Shown: positions 49,575 to 59,265, counted from the first letter of the stretch. The stretch is 64,000 bases of DNA from Trichodesmium sp002260545 (GCF_050016015.1 NZ_JBNHEQ010000178.1:8183-72182); one strand, 5' to 3'. Notes: generated by a model from the sequence alone, not told the origin. Numbers and translations: made by a program.

Positions 49575-50085
49575 AAATTTTAATTTTTAGTGGTATGTAG
49601 GATTTGTAAAAGAACATTGAAAAAGGTATAATATAAAGTCAGAGTAATTACTATTACCTAAGTCATTGCGACGGTCACTCCGTGGAAGGAAGCAATCTCA
49701 GGGCTGACGCGAGATTGCTTCCTATCGTCGCAATGACCATTGTTCATTGTTCAACCGGATTCTAATAGACCTAGGCGTGATAATCAAAAATAAAATCAAT
49801 TATCCCGTAGAAATTATCAATTCTTTCCCCCTAATTCCTACTCCCTACTCCCTACTCCCTCTTTTCCACCACAGGTCTAATAAGGAAAAATTATTCTCAA
49901 GGAATTTCCAGCATCATAAATAATAAATGGTGGGGTATTTAACCTATTAAATATAAAGATAATCAGCGATCGCCAACCCATAACCAAAATTTAACCTGAC
50001 TATATCTAAATATCTAACCCCTTGCCAATGATCCCTAACCGTTGGACACTTAGAATGTGAATATTATTGGCAGTGAGGTTCAACC
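49575..50085. other. Spacer upstream of glgC with a GTCATTGCGA palindrome
   Basis: 511 bases. A strong inverted repeat lies at 49661-49740 (AAGTCATTGCGACGG, AAGGAAGCAATCTC, GAGATTGCTTCCT, CGTCGCAATGAC). ACTCCCT short tandem repeats follow at about 49840-49862, and a GCGATCGC-like site near 49968. The palindrome may serve as a bidirectional terminator; a second copy lies at 56385-56486. Confidence 0.7.
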
Positions 50086-51372
50086 GTGAAAAACGTACTA
50101 AGTATAATTCTAGGTGGTGGCGCAGGCACCCGTCTCTATCCATTAACAAAGCTGCGGGCCAAACCAGCAGTACCCCTAGCCGGGAAATATCGTTTGATAG
50201 ATATTCCTATCAGTAACTGCATCAACTCAGAAATGCAGAAAATATATGTTATGACCCAATTCAACTCCGCTTCTCTGAACCGTCATATTACTCGTGCCTA
50301 TGATTTCCCTGGTTTTAGTGAAGGTTTTGTCGAAGTTCTGGCAGCTCAACAAACTAAAGATAATCCAGAGTGGTTCCAAGGAACAGCCGATGCTGTCCGT
50401 AAATATATCTGGTTGTTCAAAGAGTGGGACGTTGATTATTACCTAATTCTTTCAGGAGACCATCTTTACCGTATGGACTACCGAGAGTTTGTCCAACGCC
50501 ATATTGACACAAAGGCAGATATTACTCTTTCTGTCTTACCCATTGATGAAGCACGGGCGTCCGACTTTGGCTTAATGAAAATTGATGACTCTGGTCGGAT
50601 TATTGAATTTAGTGAAAAACCTAAAGGAGATGCCCTAAAAGTTATGGCAGTGGATACCTCTGTTTTAGGAGTTAGTCCAGAAGTTGCTAAAGAACAACCC
50701 TACATTGCTTCTATGGGTATTTATGTCTTTAATAAAGATGTGATGGTCAAACTATTGGAAGAATCCCAAGCTCCAGATTTTGGTAAGGAAATTCTACCTA
50801 ATTCCGCCAAAGACTACAATGTTCAAGCTTATCCATTTGAAGGTTACTGGGAAGATATTGGAACTATTAAGTCTTTCTATGAAGCGAATTTGGCTTTGAC
50901 TCAACAGCCTCAACCTCCGTTTAGCTTCTATGATGAAAAAGCTCCTATTTATACTCGCTCCCGCTACTTACCTCCAAGTAAACTTTTGGACTGCCAGATT
51001 ACAGAGTCAATTGTGGGAGAAGGTTGTATTTTGAAACAATGTCGGATTGACCATTGTGTATTAGGAGTCCGGTCCCGTGTAGAAGCTGGCTGTGTAATTG
51101 AGGATTCTCTGCTGATGGGTTCCGATTTTTATGAACCTTTTGCTGAACGCCAATCTGGCCTAAGTCAGGGTAAAGTTCCATTAGGTATTGGTGCTGAAAC
51201 GACTATTCGTGGGGCAATTATTGATAAGAATGCCCGCATTGGTCGCCATGTCCAAATAATCAATAAAGACCATATAGAAGAAGCCCAACGTGAGGAAGAA
51301 GGGTTCATCATTCGCAGTGGTATTGTTGTTGTCTTGAAAAATGCTATTATCCCAGATGGCACAATAATTTAG
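50086..51372 (+). CDS. glgC: Glucose-1-phosphate adenylyltransferase (ADP-glucose pyrophosphorylase)
   Basis: 428 residues. It makes ADP-glucose from glucose 1-phosphate and ATP, the committed step of glycogen synthesis. The start is GTG at 50086 (MKNVLSIILGGGAGTRLYPL), the position where the family begins. The nucleotide-binding loop GGGAGTRLYPLT is followed by KPAVPLAGKYRLIDIPISNC and the glucose-1-phosphate site IIEFSEKPKGDALK. The left-handed beta-helix C-terminal domain ends GIVVVLKNAIIPDGTII, which holds the 3-phosphoglycerate activator lysine region. Full length; the homotetramer in cyanobacteria is 3-PGA activated and phosphate inhibited. Confidence 0.97.
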   Translation: MKNVLSIILGGGAGTRLYPLTKLRAKPAVPLAGKYRLIDIPISNCINSEMQKIYVMTQFNSASLNRHITRAYDFPGFSEGFVEVLAAQQTKDNPEWFQGTADAVRKYIWLFKEWDVDYYLILSGDHLYRMDYREFVQRHIDTKADITLSVLPIDEARASDFGLMKIDDSGRIIEFSEKPKGDALKVMAVDTSVLGVSPEVAKEQPYIASMGIYVFNKDVMVKLLEESQAPDFGKEILPNSAKDYNVQAYPFEGYWEDIGTIKSFYEANLALTQQPQPPFSFYDEKAPIYTRSRYLPPSKLLDCQITESIVGEGCILKQCRIDHCVLGVRSRVEAGCVIEDSLLMGSDFYEPFAERQSGLSQGKVPLGIGAETTIRGAIIDKNARIGRHVQIINKDHIEEAQREEEGFIIRSGIVVVLKNAIIPDGTII

Positions 51373-51452
51373 TAAATGTTTAGTATTAGTAGTTTAGTTG
51401 GTTAGTAGTTATGACTAAATACTGCTAATCACTAAATACTAATTGCTAATTT

Positions 51453-51914
51453 ATGACCAGACTAATTATTCTGATCGGACTACCAGCTAGTGGCAAATCT
51501 ACTCTAGCAAAGAAAATACTTACTAGATATCCTCAGTGTCAATTAGTTTCTACTGATGCTATCCGTGCTCAATTATTTGGTGACGAAGCAATTCAGGGAC
51601 CTTGGCTACAGGTGTGGCAGCAAGTACAGCAGCAGTTTCACGAAGCTGTCAGCCAAACATCTCTAGCCATATATGATGCTACTAATGCCCAACGTGGGGG
51701 ACGAAAAGAAGTGATTAACCTTGCTAGAGAAACTGGATTTAGCCACATAACTGGTATATGGCTTGACAAATCATTAGAATTATGCTTACAAAGAAATAAA
51801 CAACGAAAGCGTCAGGTGCCAGAAGAAGTAATAATAAAAATGTACCGCCAGTTAACAGATGCTCCCCCAAGTTGTAAAGAAGGATTGGATGAACTTAAAC
51901 GAATTACTACATGA
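51453..51914 (+). CDS. P-loop kinase-like ATPase (153 aa)
   Basis: 153 residues. Walker A GLPASGKST at residues 9-17 follows MTRLIILI. A later IYDATNAQRGGRKEVINLAR resembles the 'DaTn' substrate strand of the AAA_33/polynucleotide-kinase group, and LQRNKQRKRQVPEEVIIKMY is the lid segment. These enzymes phosphorylate nucleic acid ends or small molecules. The substrate is not evident. It starts 80 bases after glgC on the same strand, so co-transcription is possible, although no functional link is known to me. Confidence 0.85.
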   Translation: MTRLIILIGLPASGKSTLAKKILTRYPQCQLVSTDAIRAQLFGDEAIQGPWLQVWQQVQQQFHEAVSQTSLAIYDATNAQRGGRKEVINLARETGFSHITGIWLDKSLELCLQRNKQRKRQVPEEVIIKMYRQLTDAPPSCKEGLDELKRITT

Positions 51915-52869
51915 ATTACTGCATAAATAACATTTTTATCTAAATAGCGAGTAGGTAGTAGGGAGTAATTAGGAGAAATGGAACTTATAGAGGAGTTAGA
52001 AGATTTCGTTTGAATTAAGTACATAAATTACTATAGCAATCCTCTAATCGGTTGCAATATTTTAGTGGCACTTAGGAGTCAGGAATCAGGATTCAGAAGT
52101 CATAATTTTCAAAGTTTTCAGCTGTTTTTAACTATTATTAAAACTGCCACGACGAATTGAGGATTGCTATATTAAAACCAAGGTATTATTAATTTAATAA
52201 AATAATTTTATAAATAACTAATACCAAAATTTAAAAAGTTAGCTAAATGTTCTGAAAAAAGGGTTTTGCTAACCAAGTCTCTACCCTGACAATCTTTTTT
52301 CCAGATGGTATAAAATCTGGGAAACAAACAAGTTGGTTACTAATAACTCAAAAATTGAGTACGGCAATTGCTATTAGTATTTCAGGAAAAACCGAACTTG
52401 ACTAAATATTAATCTTTGATAACTTGTAAAGTAAAGAAGTAAACCTTAATATCAAGTCTGCTTGATTACTCACCAATATCAGGGGATAGTTTTTAGATAA
52501 AAAGTGTCGTAAACCTCAATATATAGGTTTAAACCTATATATATCTACAGAAACTATAACCATTAGACCGCAGTCACAAATATTACATATTGCCTAGTAA
52601 ACTATAATAGTGGTGTCAATATAATATAATATAATATAATATAGTGTTTCCAAATCAATTGAAACTAGAGTGTCATTTTTTCTACTACTAAAAACTATCT
52701 TATTACTTTCCACTTTTGCCAAGATTGACTATAGATAATCTCTCACATATTTAACTTTATGTTCATCTCTCAAATGTCAATCACAGCTTATTAGTAAACT
52801 TAAAAATAATCATATATTAACATTAAGTAGTTGCTCAAAAATATAATATTCAGATAAGGAGGATAATAA
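51915..52869. other. Gene-poor spacer upstream of the DnaJ-type gene
   Basis: 955 bases without a gene. It includes a family-A-ended element (52032-52171) and a TATAA simple repeat (about 52618-52642). The ribosome binding site AAGGAGGATAATAA for the next gene lies at the right end. Confidence 0.6.
52032..52171. repeat. Inverted-repeat element with family-A ends
   Basis: Ends TATAGCAATCCTC and GAGGATTGCTATA, with a roughly 115-base interior containing AGGAGTCAGGAATCAGGATTC, unlike the other family-A copies. The ends match while the middle differs, as expected for non-autonomous elements. Confidence 0.75.
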
Positions 52870-53883
52870 ATGGCTAAAACTGATTTTAAAGATTATTACT
52901 CAATCTTAGGTTTAACTAAAAGTGCTAGTGCAGAAGAAATAAAAAAAGCTTACCGTAAATTAGCTCGGAAATATCACCCAGATATGAACCCTGGCGATCG
53001 CAAAGCAGAAGCTAGTTTCAAAGAAGTTAACGAAGCTTATGAAGTTTTATCAGATCCAGAAAAACGCAAAAAATATGACCAATTTGGTCAATACTGGAAA
53101 CAGGTAGGCTCTAGTGGTGGTGGATGGCCTGGTGGAACAAGTGGTAGTACCGTAGATTTTAGTGGATTTGACTTTAGTCAGTATGCCAGCTTTGACGATT
53201 TTATCAATACCTTATTGGGACGTAGTGGTAGTCCTGGTAGTAGTAATGCTGGTGGACGACGAACTTACACCTACAAAACAAATACAGGTTGGCCAGGAGG
53301 ATTTGGTAATGGATTTGATGGTGCTTCTGGTTTTGATGGTCGTAAGTCAGCAACTTCCCTAAATTTAGAAGCTGACATTACTCTGACTTTTGCGGAAGCT
53401 TTTCGGGGAACACAAAAACGTGTGGGTGGTGGAGAAGTTTCAATTCCCCCTGGAGTTAAATCGGGAAGTAAAATTAGAGTTAAGGGTAGAGGTCAATTAG
53501 ACCCATATACTCAGCAAAGGGGAGATTTGTATTTAAAGGTAGAAATTCAGTCTCACTCCTTTTACCAGTTTGAGGGAGATAATTTACTTTGTGAAGTGCC
53601 AATAAGTCCTGATGAAGCTGTATTGGGTACATCTATTGAAGTGCCAACTCCCGATGGCATAGTTAATGTTAATGTTCCTGCTGGTATTCGTTCGGGTCAA
53701 TCTTTGCGGTTACGGGGCAAGGGATGGCCTAAACCAAAATCAGGGGAACGTACTGACCAGTTAGTAAGAATTATTATTACTGCTCCAAAAAATATTACTT
53801 CTTTAGAAAGAGAATGTTATGAAAAAATCAAAGCTAATCGTACTTTTGACCCTCGCAATCATTTAAAAAATGTATCTCTCTAG
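52870..53883 (+). CDS. DnaJ-family co-chaperone (CbpA-like, no zinc finger)
   Basis: 337 residues. The J domain at the N-terminus (YYSILGLTKSASAEEIKKAY) has HPD at residues 36-38, needed to stimulate Hsp70 ATPase. A Gly/Ser-rich linker (about 75-160, GGGWPGGTSGSTVDFSGFD) is followed by the C-terminal client-binding domains (EVSIPPGVKSGSKIRVKGRG and IVNVNVPAGIRSGQSLRLRG). The CxxCxGxG zinc finger is absent, so it is of the type II/CbpA kind. The ATG is preceded by AAGGAGGATAATAA, a strong ribosome binding site. It is monocistronic; the Hsp70 partner is elsewhere. Confidence 0.94.
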   Translation: MAKTDFKDYYSILGLTKSASAEEIKKAYRKLARKYHPDMNPGDRKAEASFKEVNEAYEVLSDPEKRKKYDQFGQYWKQVGSSGGGWPGGTSGSTVDFSGFDFSQYASFDDFINTLLGRSGSPGSSNAGGRRTYTYKTNTGWPGGFGNGFDGASGFDGRKSATSLNLEADITLTFAEAFRGTQKRVGGGEVSIPPGVKSGSKIRVKGRGQLDPYTQQRGDLYLKVEIQSHSFYQFEGDNLLCEVPISPDEAVLGTSIEVPTPDGIVNVNVPAGIRSGQSLRLRGKGWPKPKSGERTDQLVRIIITAPKNITSLERECYEKIKANRTFDPRNHLKNVSL

Positions 53884-53884
53884 T

Positions 53885-53931
53885 TTAGGGAATAGGGAAT
53901 AGGGAGTAGGGAGTAGGGAGTAGGGAAGAAA
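53885..53931. repeat. Short tandem heptamers (GGGAATA/GGGAGTA)
   Basis: About six head-to-tail copies of AGGGAATAGGG/AGGGAGTAGGG type units directly after the DnaJ-type gene. The rest of the spacer to 54117 shows no gene. Confidence 0.8.
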
Positions 53932-54117
53932 TTGAAAAAGTAAGGGAGTCAAGAGTAAAGATAGAGTAAAAAGGTTGGGATAATTTATTGTTTGCTATTC
54001 TTTGAGTTCAGTTAATAATACCCAGTCATTTTCAAGTCAAAAGTCGATTTTAAGACTTTTGACTTTAGATATAAATATCTATACTTTTTTGAAATTATTC
54101 TCTGAAAAAATAACAAC

Positions 54118-54495
54118 ATGATGAAAAGGAACAAAATATATCAAAGTTTAACTATTAGCATAACCGTAATATTAAACGTATTATTATCTAGCCGTGCTCA
54201 AGCAGAATCATTTGAAAACTTATTAAAAAGTTCATTAACTCCACCAGAGGTAGAAATACATAATATTATGGGTGATAAAAAAGCATTAGAAACAGCTCGT
54301 AATGCTTGTATTTTTCTACAGAAAGGTAATTCTGTTCAAGAATTTTCAACTCAGGCAGCTATATCACTACTTCAGTTAGGTTTAACACAAGAGCAATTAC
54401 AAACGGCAGCTCTTTATACAGGTAAAGTCATAGCTACAGGTGTAACTTCTTTTTGCCCAGAATATAAATCAAAATTACAAGAGTTGCAACTATAA
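54118..54495 (+). CDS. Small secreted protein (125 aa), possible DUF732-like
   Basis: 125 residues. Signal peptide: KRNKIYQ, then a hydrophobic core SLTISITVILNVLLSS, then SRAQA before ESFENLL, a good AxA cleavage site near residue 29. The mature part of about 96 residues has two cysteines (NACIFLQ and SFCPEYK) that could form a disulfide, and QAAISLLQLGLTQEQLQTAA helices. The Cys spacing and helical content recall DUF732-like exported proteins, but I am not certain. The ATG comes directly before a second Met. No operon partner. Confidence 0.75.
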   Translation: MMKRNKIYQSLTISITVILNVLLSSRAQAESFENLLKSSLTPPEVEIHNIMGDKKALETARNACIFLQKGNSVQEFSTQAAISLLQLGLTQEQLQTAALYTGKVIATGVTSFCPEYKSKLQELQL

Positions 54496-54701
54496 TTGTA
54501 AACATTCAGTTATCAGCTATTAGCTTTCAGCTATTAACTTATTGTTTTTGAAGGAAGAATCTGAGTTGAAAAATGAAGCTAAAATTAAAAGTTATTTTAA
54601 TATAAAATCCGGTTATAAAGTAATCGCAAAATTACTTTCTCTGAATACAGATGTTCTATTGAATAATAATTTTAAAATTCATGTCATTCAAATTCTTTAT
54701 T

Positions 54702-54741
<40 letters not shown>

Positions 54742-54958
54742 GAGTGTGATACGATCACTAATTATCCAGATTCTATATAAAAGCATATTATCTAATCTTT
54801 ATTATTAATTACTTGGTATAGGATTATTAATAAGGAAAAGCTATTTGCGTAGCATTCCGCAGGAAAAAGTGAAGGGTAATACCTGAATGCTTACCTAAAA
54901 TAGAAATAGTATAGTAAAGATTGGTTTACTCTTTTATTTATTCCATTGTTTGATAATT

Positions 54959-55939
54959 TTAATAACTAGAAAAAACTCCCCTTTCTCGTAGTTGCTGCAT
55001 AAAATACTCTTCCAGACTAAACCTTTCTATATTCATAGTAATTAGTGTAGCTTTCATTAATCCCAGACTAACTAAAAATTCTTGAGGATCTCCCTGCAAA
55101 TGACCTTGCCAAAAATTATTCTCAAATTCTAAATCTGGTATCCATTGTTTAAGTATTTCCAGATTACCACTTTTACCCTTAACATAATAGGTTTCATTTG
55201 TACCTAATATTTCATCCAAAGTACCGATACAAATTAATTCTCCTTCTGCAAGAATAGCTATCCTATCACAAATTTTTTCCACATCTGATAAAACATGACT
55301 ATTAAAAAAAATAGTCTTTCCTTGTTCTTTAAGAGAGACAATAATTTCTCTGATTTGATAACGCCCCATTGGATCTAAACCAGACATAGGTTCATCTAAA
55401 AAAACTAATTCTGGGTCATTAATCAAAGCTTGCGCCATGCCAACTCTTTGCAACATTCCTTTAGAATATTGACGTAGTTGTTTTCTAATAGCTGTTGATT
55501 TAGATAATCCAACTAAGTCGAGTAACTCTGGAATTCTTTGTTTTTGTATTGATGTTGGTATTTGAAATAATCCTGCTACAAACTCCAGAAATTCCCATCC
55601 AGTTAAATAGTCATAAAAATAAGGATTTTCTGGTAAGTAGCCAATTTTTTCTTTAACTGGGCGATCGCCTATTGGTTTCCCTAATAAAATTCCCGCTCCA
55701 GAGGTAGGGCGAACAATTCCTAATAAAGTTTTAAGTAGGGTAGTTTTACCTGCACCATTCTGCCCCAAAAGTCCAAAAGTCTCCCCTTGATAAACTGTCA
55801 AATTACAATTTTTAAGAGACTCTATTTTTTGATTCATCCAAAAGCCAATGCGGTATGATTTACCTAAATTAGAAGTTTCTATCACTGGCAATTTTTCTGG
55901 TGTCTTTGCCTCAGTGGGAAAATTGACAGTAGATTCCAT
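54959..55939 (-). CDS. ABC transporter ATP-binding protein (ABC-2 type)
   Basis: 326 residues. Walker A GQNGAGKT (59-66), Q-loop GYLPENPYFYDYLTG, signature YSKGM, Walker B LVFLDEPMSGLDP and the H-loop FNSHVLSDVEK are all present. The C-terminal extension of about 80 residues is typical of the NatA/CcmA group that pairs with ABC-2 permeases for lipid, drug or polysaccharide export. No permease gene is next to it in the window, so the transported substrate cannot be inferred. It is transcribed alone on the minus strand. Confidence 0.93.
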   Translation of the reverse strand: MESTVNFPTEAKTPEKLPVIETSNLGKSYRIGFWMNQKIESLKNCNLTVYQGETFGLLGQNGAGKTTLLKTLLGIVRPTSGAGILLGKPIGDRPVKEKIGYLPENPYFYDYLTGWEFLEFVAGLFQIPTSIQKQRIPELLDLVGLSKSTAIRKQLRQYSKGMLQRVGMAQALINDPELVFLDEPMSGLDPMGRYQIREIIVSLKEQGKTIFFNSHVLSDVEKICDRIAILAEGELICIGTLDEILGTNETYYVKGKSGNLEILKQWIPDLEFENNFWQGHLQGDPQEFLVSLGLMKATLITMNIERFSLEEYFMQQLRERGVFSSY

Positions 55940-56191
55940 AAAAATTCAGTTTATATATTTAATATCTTATTTTTTAGCATAAATTGAATTAGCACTTCTG
56001 GACTAGAACCCGGAAAGCCTAGTTTTTTAATAGCATTTCAGATAGATAACCTCAAGTCATAACCAGAACTCTTTAGAGATGTTCCATGGAACATCCCTAC
56101 TGTCGTCTACTCATATTACAACTGCTGTACACAGAATTTACCAATTTTTGAGTTCTAAACACTACATCTATTAAGGTATTATAGTTTTAAT

Positions 56192-56330
56192 AAGACTTAC
56201 AAAATTTACTATCTATATATAGAGAACAAAAACTATAGCGCTATAGTTTCAAACTCTATATATATGGTCTGGGGCGTAATTCCTTTTTAATTTACCACTA
56301 ACTAGATATAGTGTTTTTATGTAAGTCTTA
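56192..56330. repeat. Family-C palindromic element
   Basis: Ends AAGACTTACAAAATTTACTA and ATGTAAGTCTTA. The centre is AAACTATAGCGCTATAGTTT, a perfect 20-base palindrome. Confidence 0.85.
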
Positions 56331-56384
56331 TTTCGTAGTTGAATTATATCAGGACTTGTATAAAACCCAGATAATTACTATATC

Positions 56385-56486
56385 TAAGTCATTGCGATTG
56401 GAACGGAGTGGAAGGTTTGCGGAGCATTCCGGAACGGATAGTAATCTCAAGAGTTGAGGATATTACTTCCTATCATAGCGATGACA
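56385..56486. repeat. GTCATTGCGA palindromic element, second copy
   Basis: AAGTCATTGCGATTGGAACG and TATCATAGCGATGACAAATG pair imperfectly. Flanks on both sides match those of the copy at 49661-49740 (AATTACTAT-CTAAGTCATTG before, TGTTCAACYGGATT after), so the repeat unit is larger than the hairpin. Confidence 0.7.
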
Positions 56487-56504
56487 AATGTTCAACTGGA
56501 TTTT

Positions 56505-56594
56505 AGATTACGCAAAGGCACTATGTATAGACTTCAAAAACTGTAGCGCTATAGTTTTTAACGCTATATATATCGTCTCTGTGTTGTAAGTCCT
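56505..56594. repeat. Family-C palindromic element
   Basis: Starts GATTACGCAAAGGCACTATG, ends TTGTAAGTCCTATAT, with AACTGTAGCGCTATAGTTTT in the centre. Confidence 0.85.
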
Positions 56595-56935
56595 ATATAT
56601 GTTATATAAGAGGTTGAATGTATCAGGAAATATAAAAAAAGAAGATAGGGAACACTTAACTGGTATGGAGGGAATAGGGAATAGGCAAAAAAACAATTAT
56701 TTGTTATCAAGAAATTCACAACTAACTGATTGAGTATGAATAGTCACCTACTCCCTCTGTAGAGTTATTTCAATCCCTTGCCTTATTCAAGCTAGTTGAT
56801 TGAGTTCTGAAACTTTTTGCTTAATACTTATTTTACAAACAGTCTTTAAAAGTAAGAATAGTTGAGGAGTTGGAAAAACCAAATTCTAAAAAACTTTTGA
56901 TTTTTTGGAATTTTAATTTGAATTTCAACTTTGAC

Positions 56936-57345
56936 TTACCAACCATTTCTGAGCATTTTTTCTATCTGGAAACGAATATCATAAGTGTCATTCACACAAG
57001 TACCAAAACATATAATATCAACCCTAAGATACTTACCATCCTTATGACAGACAATATTAACAACAGCATTGCCTCTTGCATACCGTGAAGAGGCACCAGT
57101 CAGAGTTTTGATTAGTCCTATTGCTAACTGCTCATTTTCTGCACTGCTTTAGCTGCACAATCTGACTCATTTGTAGTAGAAACAGGCTCCCAACCTGTGC
57201 TACCTCCTGGAGCAGATGTTACATTTTGTGCATTTACTTCTTTAGTGAAAGAAGCAAATATTAATGCCAGAGCTGTGCAACTAACAAATATTGGCTTTGT
57301 AATTCTATTAGTAATTTTTATATTTATCCGACCTTTATCTTACCG
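56936..57345 (-). pseudogene. Frameshifted gene for a small secreted protein
   Basis: Minus-strand translation gives a signal-peptide-like segment (NRITKPIFVSCTALALIFAS, then FTKEVNAQ) and NVTSAPGGSTGWEPVSTT, then SDCAAKAV before the frame breaks. After a one-base shift near CTAAAGCAGTGCAG it continues ENEQLAIGLIKTLTGASSRY, then ARGNAVVNIVCHKDGKYLRV, and ends FQIEKMLRNGW with a stop at 56936-56938. No ATG is visible before the signal segment, because a family-B element starts at 57340 where the start should be. So the gene is broken twice. The residues suggest an exported protein with four or five Cys. I do not recognise the family. Confidence 0.65.
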
Positions 57346-57524
57346 AATAATTATTAATTAAATAATTCAGCTTTATTAGCCTCCCCTTTCAAGGGGAAAA
57401 AGCGGTCGAGAGATGGCGAGGTTTCCTCGCCATCTCTAATCAACCAAGGGAAATAAATTTTTTTCCTTGTGGGTCAATCCTCTCCTTAAAAGGCAGAGGT
57501 AATTATTAATTGTTAATTGCTGAA
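57340..57524. repeat. Family-B element with an inserted hairpin
   Basis: Begins TTACCGAATAATTATTAATT, contains CCTCCCCTTTCAAGGGGAAA, then an extra hairpin GAGATGGCGAGG/CCTCGCCATCTC in the loop, then CAATCCTCTCC and an AT-rich tail. It overlaps the expected start of the pseudogene at 56936-57345. Confidence 0.8.
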
Positions 57525-57671
57525 AGCTATCTTACAGCAGTTTTCAGGATCGTGAGGTACAGTTAAAGATTAATCTCTATCTTTGCAGTTCAGGCTTCCA
57601 GCCTGTCAGAAGCAGGATGCTTGAACTGCCACTCTAGAGCGCTCCAGACTTCCAACCTTTAACAAATATAG

Positions 57672-57760
57672 AACTTAGACAGAGACCATGTATATAGAGT
57701 TCAAAACTAGATCGTTATAGTTTATGAACTCTATATATAGTACCAGGCGCGTAAGTCCTA
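57672..57760. repeat. Family-C palindromic element
   Basis: GACTTAGAC-like left end (AACTTAGACAGAGACCATG), TATATAGAGTTCAAAACTAG, then CTATATATAGTACCAGGCGC and GTAAGTCCTA. The shared ends and TATATAGAGTTCAAAACTA identify the family. Confidence 0.8.
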
Positions 57761-57824
57761 AAATAATAAAATTTTGTACCTCACGCGCCTGGTGAAATTG
57801 CTGTAAATTTTGCATCAAACAAAT

Positions 57825-57860
57825 AAAAAAAAAGCCCTCCAAATGGAGAGCTTTTTTTTA
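57825..57860 (-). terminator. Rho-independent terminator of psbA
   Basis: On the minus strand AGCTCTCC, loop ATTT, GGAGGGCT is followed by a run of nine T. It starts 17 bases after the psbA stop codon. The plus strand also has a T-run, so it may act in both directions. Confidence 0.92.
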
Positions 57861-57876
57861 ATCAATCAGTTATAAA

Positions 57877-58938
57877 TTAACCCTTGATAGCAGGAGCTTC
57901 AACAGAAGCTAAGTCTAGAGGGAAGTTGTGAGCGTTACGCTCGTGCATTACTTCCATACCTAAGTTAGCGCGGTTGATGATGTCTGCCCAAGTGTTGACC
58001 ACACGACCACTAGAATCGATGATGGACTGGTTGAAGTTGAAACCGTTTAAGTTGAAGGCCATTGTGCTGATTCCTAATGCTGTGAACCAGATGCCTACTA
58101 CTGGCCATGCACCCAAGAAGAAGTGCAAGGAACGGCTGTTGTTGAATGAAGCATATTGGAAGATTAAACGACCGAAGTAGCCGTGAGCTGCTACGATGTT
58201 GTAAGTTTCTTCTTCTTGACCGAATTTGTAACCGTAGTTCTGAGATTCAGTTTCTGTTGTTTCACGAACTAAGGAAGAAGTTACCAAGCTTCCGTGCATT
58301 GCACTGAATAATGAACCACCAAATACACCTGCTACTCCTAGCATGTGGAATGGATGCATTAAGATGTTGTGCTCTGCTTGGAACACTAACATGAAGTTGA
58401 ATGTTCCGGAGATTCCTAAAGGCATTCCATCGGAGAAGGAACCTTGTCCGATTGGATAGATTAAGAATACTGCTGTTGCTGCTGCTACAGGAGCAGAGTA
58501 AGCAACACAGATCCAAGGACGCATACCTAAGCGGTAGGATAGTTCCCACTCACGACCCATGTAGCAGAATACGCCAATGAGGAAGTGGAAAATTACTAGC
58601 TGGTATGGGCCACCGTTGTAGAGCCACTCGTCTAAGCTAGCTGCTTCCCAGATTGGGTAGAAGTGTAGACCAATTGCGTTGGAGGAAGGTACTACTGCAC
58701 CGGAAATGATGTTGTTTCCGTATAGTAGGGAACCAGCGACGGGTTCGCGGATACCATCGATGTCTACTGGAGGAGCTGCTACGAAAGCGATAATGTAGCA
58801 GATAGTAGCTGTTAAGAGAGTAGGGATCATTAATACACCGAACCAGCCGATGTATAAACGGTTGTCTGTGCTTGTTACCCAGCTACAGAACTTTTCCCAT
58901 ACGTTGGCGTTTTCACGCTGTTGTAAGGTTGTAGTCAT
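57877..58938 (-). CDS. psbA: Photosystem II D1 protein
   Basis: 353-residue D1 precursor, which with D2 holds the water-splitting and charge-separation cofactors in the thylakoid membrane. Five transmembrane helices are present, along with the TyrZ and Mn-ligand region and NAHNFPLDLA at the C-terminus. CtpA cleavage after Ala344 removes SVEAPAIKG. Position 130 is Glu (CYMGREWELSYR), as in high-light D1:2-type copies, where Gln marks the low-light form. The 5' leader is about 80 bases with a probable promoter at 59020-59048 and a terminator at 57825-57860, so the gene is monocistronic. Cyanobacteria usually carry several psbA copies; only this one is in the window. Confidence 0.98.
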   Translation of the reverse strand: MTTTLQQRENANVWEKFCSWVTSTDNRLYIGWFGVLMIPTLLTATICYIIAFVAAPPVDIDGIREPVAGSLLYGNNIISGAVVPSSNAIGLHFYPIWEAASLDEWLYNGGPYQLVIFHFLIGVFCYMGREWELSYRLGMRPWICVAYSAPVAAATAVFLIYPIGQGSFSDGMPLGISGTFNFMLVFQAEHNILMHPFHMLGVAGVFGGSLFSAMHGSLVTSSLVRETTETESQNYGYKFGQEEETYNIVAAHGYFGRLIFQYASFNNSRSLHFFLGAWPVVGIWFTALGISTMAFNLNGFNFNQSIIDSSGRVVNTWADIINRANLGMEVMHERNAHNFPLDLASVEAPAIKG

Positions 58939-59019
58939 AAGTTTGGTATGATTGCTGTATGTATGAAATTTTCGAGGTACGGCGGTCGTTGGTGACTGTG
59001 TTCCTTGACCGTTATTAAT

Positions 59020-59048
59020 ACTTTAGCTAGTTTATTTCGGTTTGTAAA
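59020..59048 (-). promoter_or_regulatory. Probable sigma-70 promoter of psbA
   Basis: On the minus strand a -35 box TTTACA (59043-59048) and a -10 box TAAAGT (59020-59025) are separated by 17 bases. The -10 box is 82 bases before the ATG, leaving a leader of about 75 bases. The rest of 58939-59265 holds no other gene. Confidence 0.6.
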
Positions 59049-59265
59049 GGGTTTTAATAATATTGTTTTTGAACTTAGTTATAAGTTTTATTTATCAATA
59101 ACCATGATATAGACAAAATACATATAACCTTTCTTCAGTTGAATGAGTGACAAAAGTTTTGCTTTCGGCTATGGGGAATAAAAAATAGGGACACTCAAAT
59201 CAAAACATATCAATGATAATGTAGGTGACTCACATAAGAAAAATTCTGTAACTCAGGCTAATTTA

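Larger units (their letters stand above)
55940..56935. other. Repeat-filled region upstream of the ABC gene
   Basis: Roughly 1 kb that is largely palindromic elements: family C at 56192-56330 and 56505-56594, and a GTCATTGCGA-type element at 56385-56486 with a GC-rich insert (GCGGAGCATTCCGGAACGG). No supportable gene; the 62-codon minus frame 56508-56696 is a translation of repeat sequence. Confidence 0.65.

Noticed and set aside
49661..49740. Palindrome upstream of glgC as a riboswitch
   Set aside because: A second copy with matching flanks occurs at 56385-56486 away from glgC, so it is a dispersed repeat.
56870..57088. 72-codon plus-strand frame
   Set aside because: Antisense to the frameshifted secreted-protein gene, whose minus-strand translation is far more protein-like.
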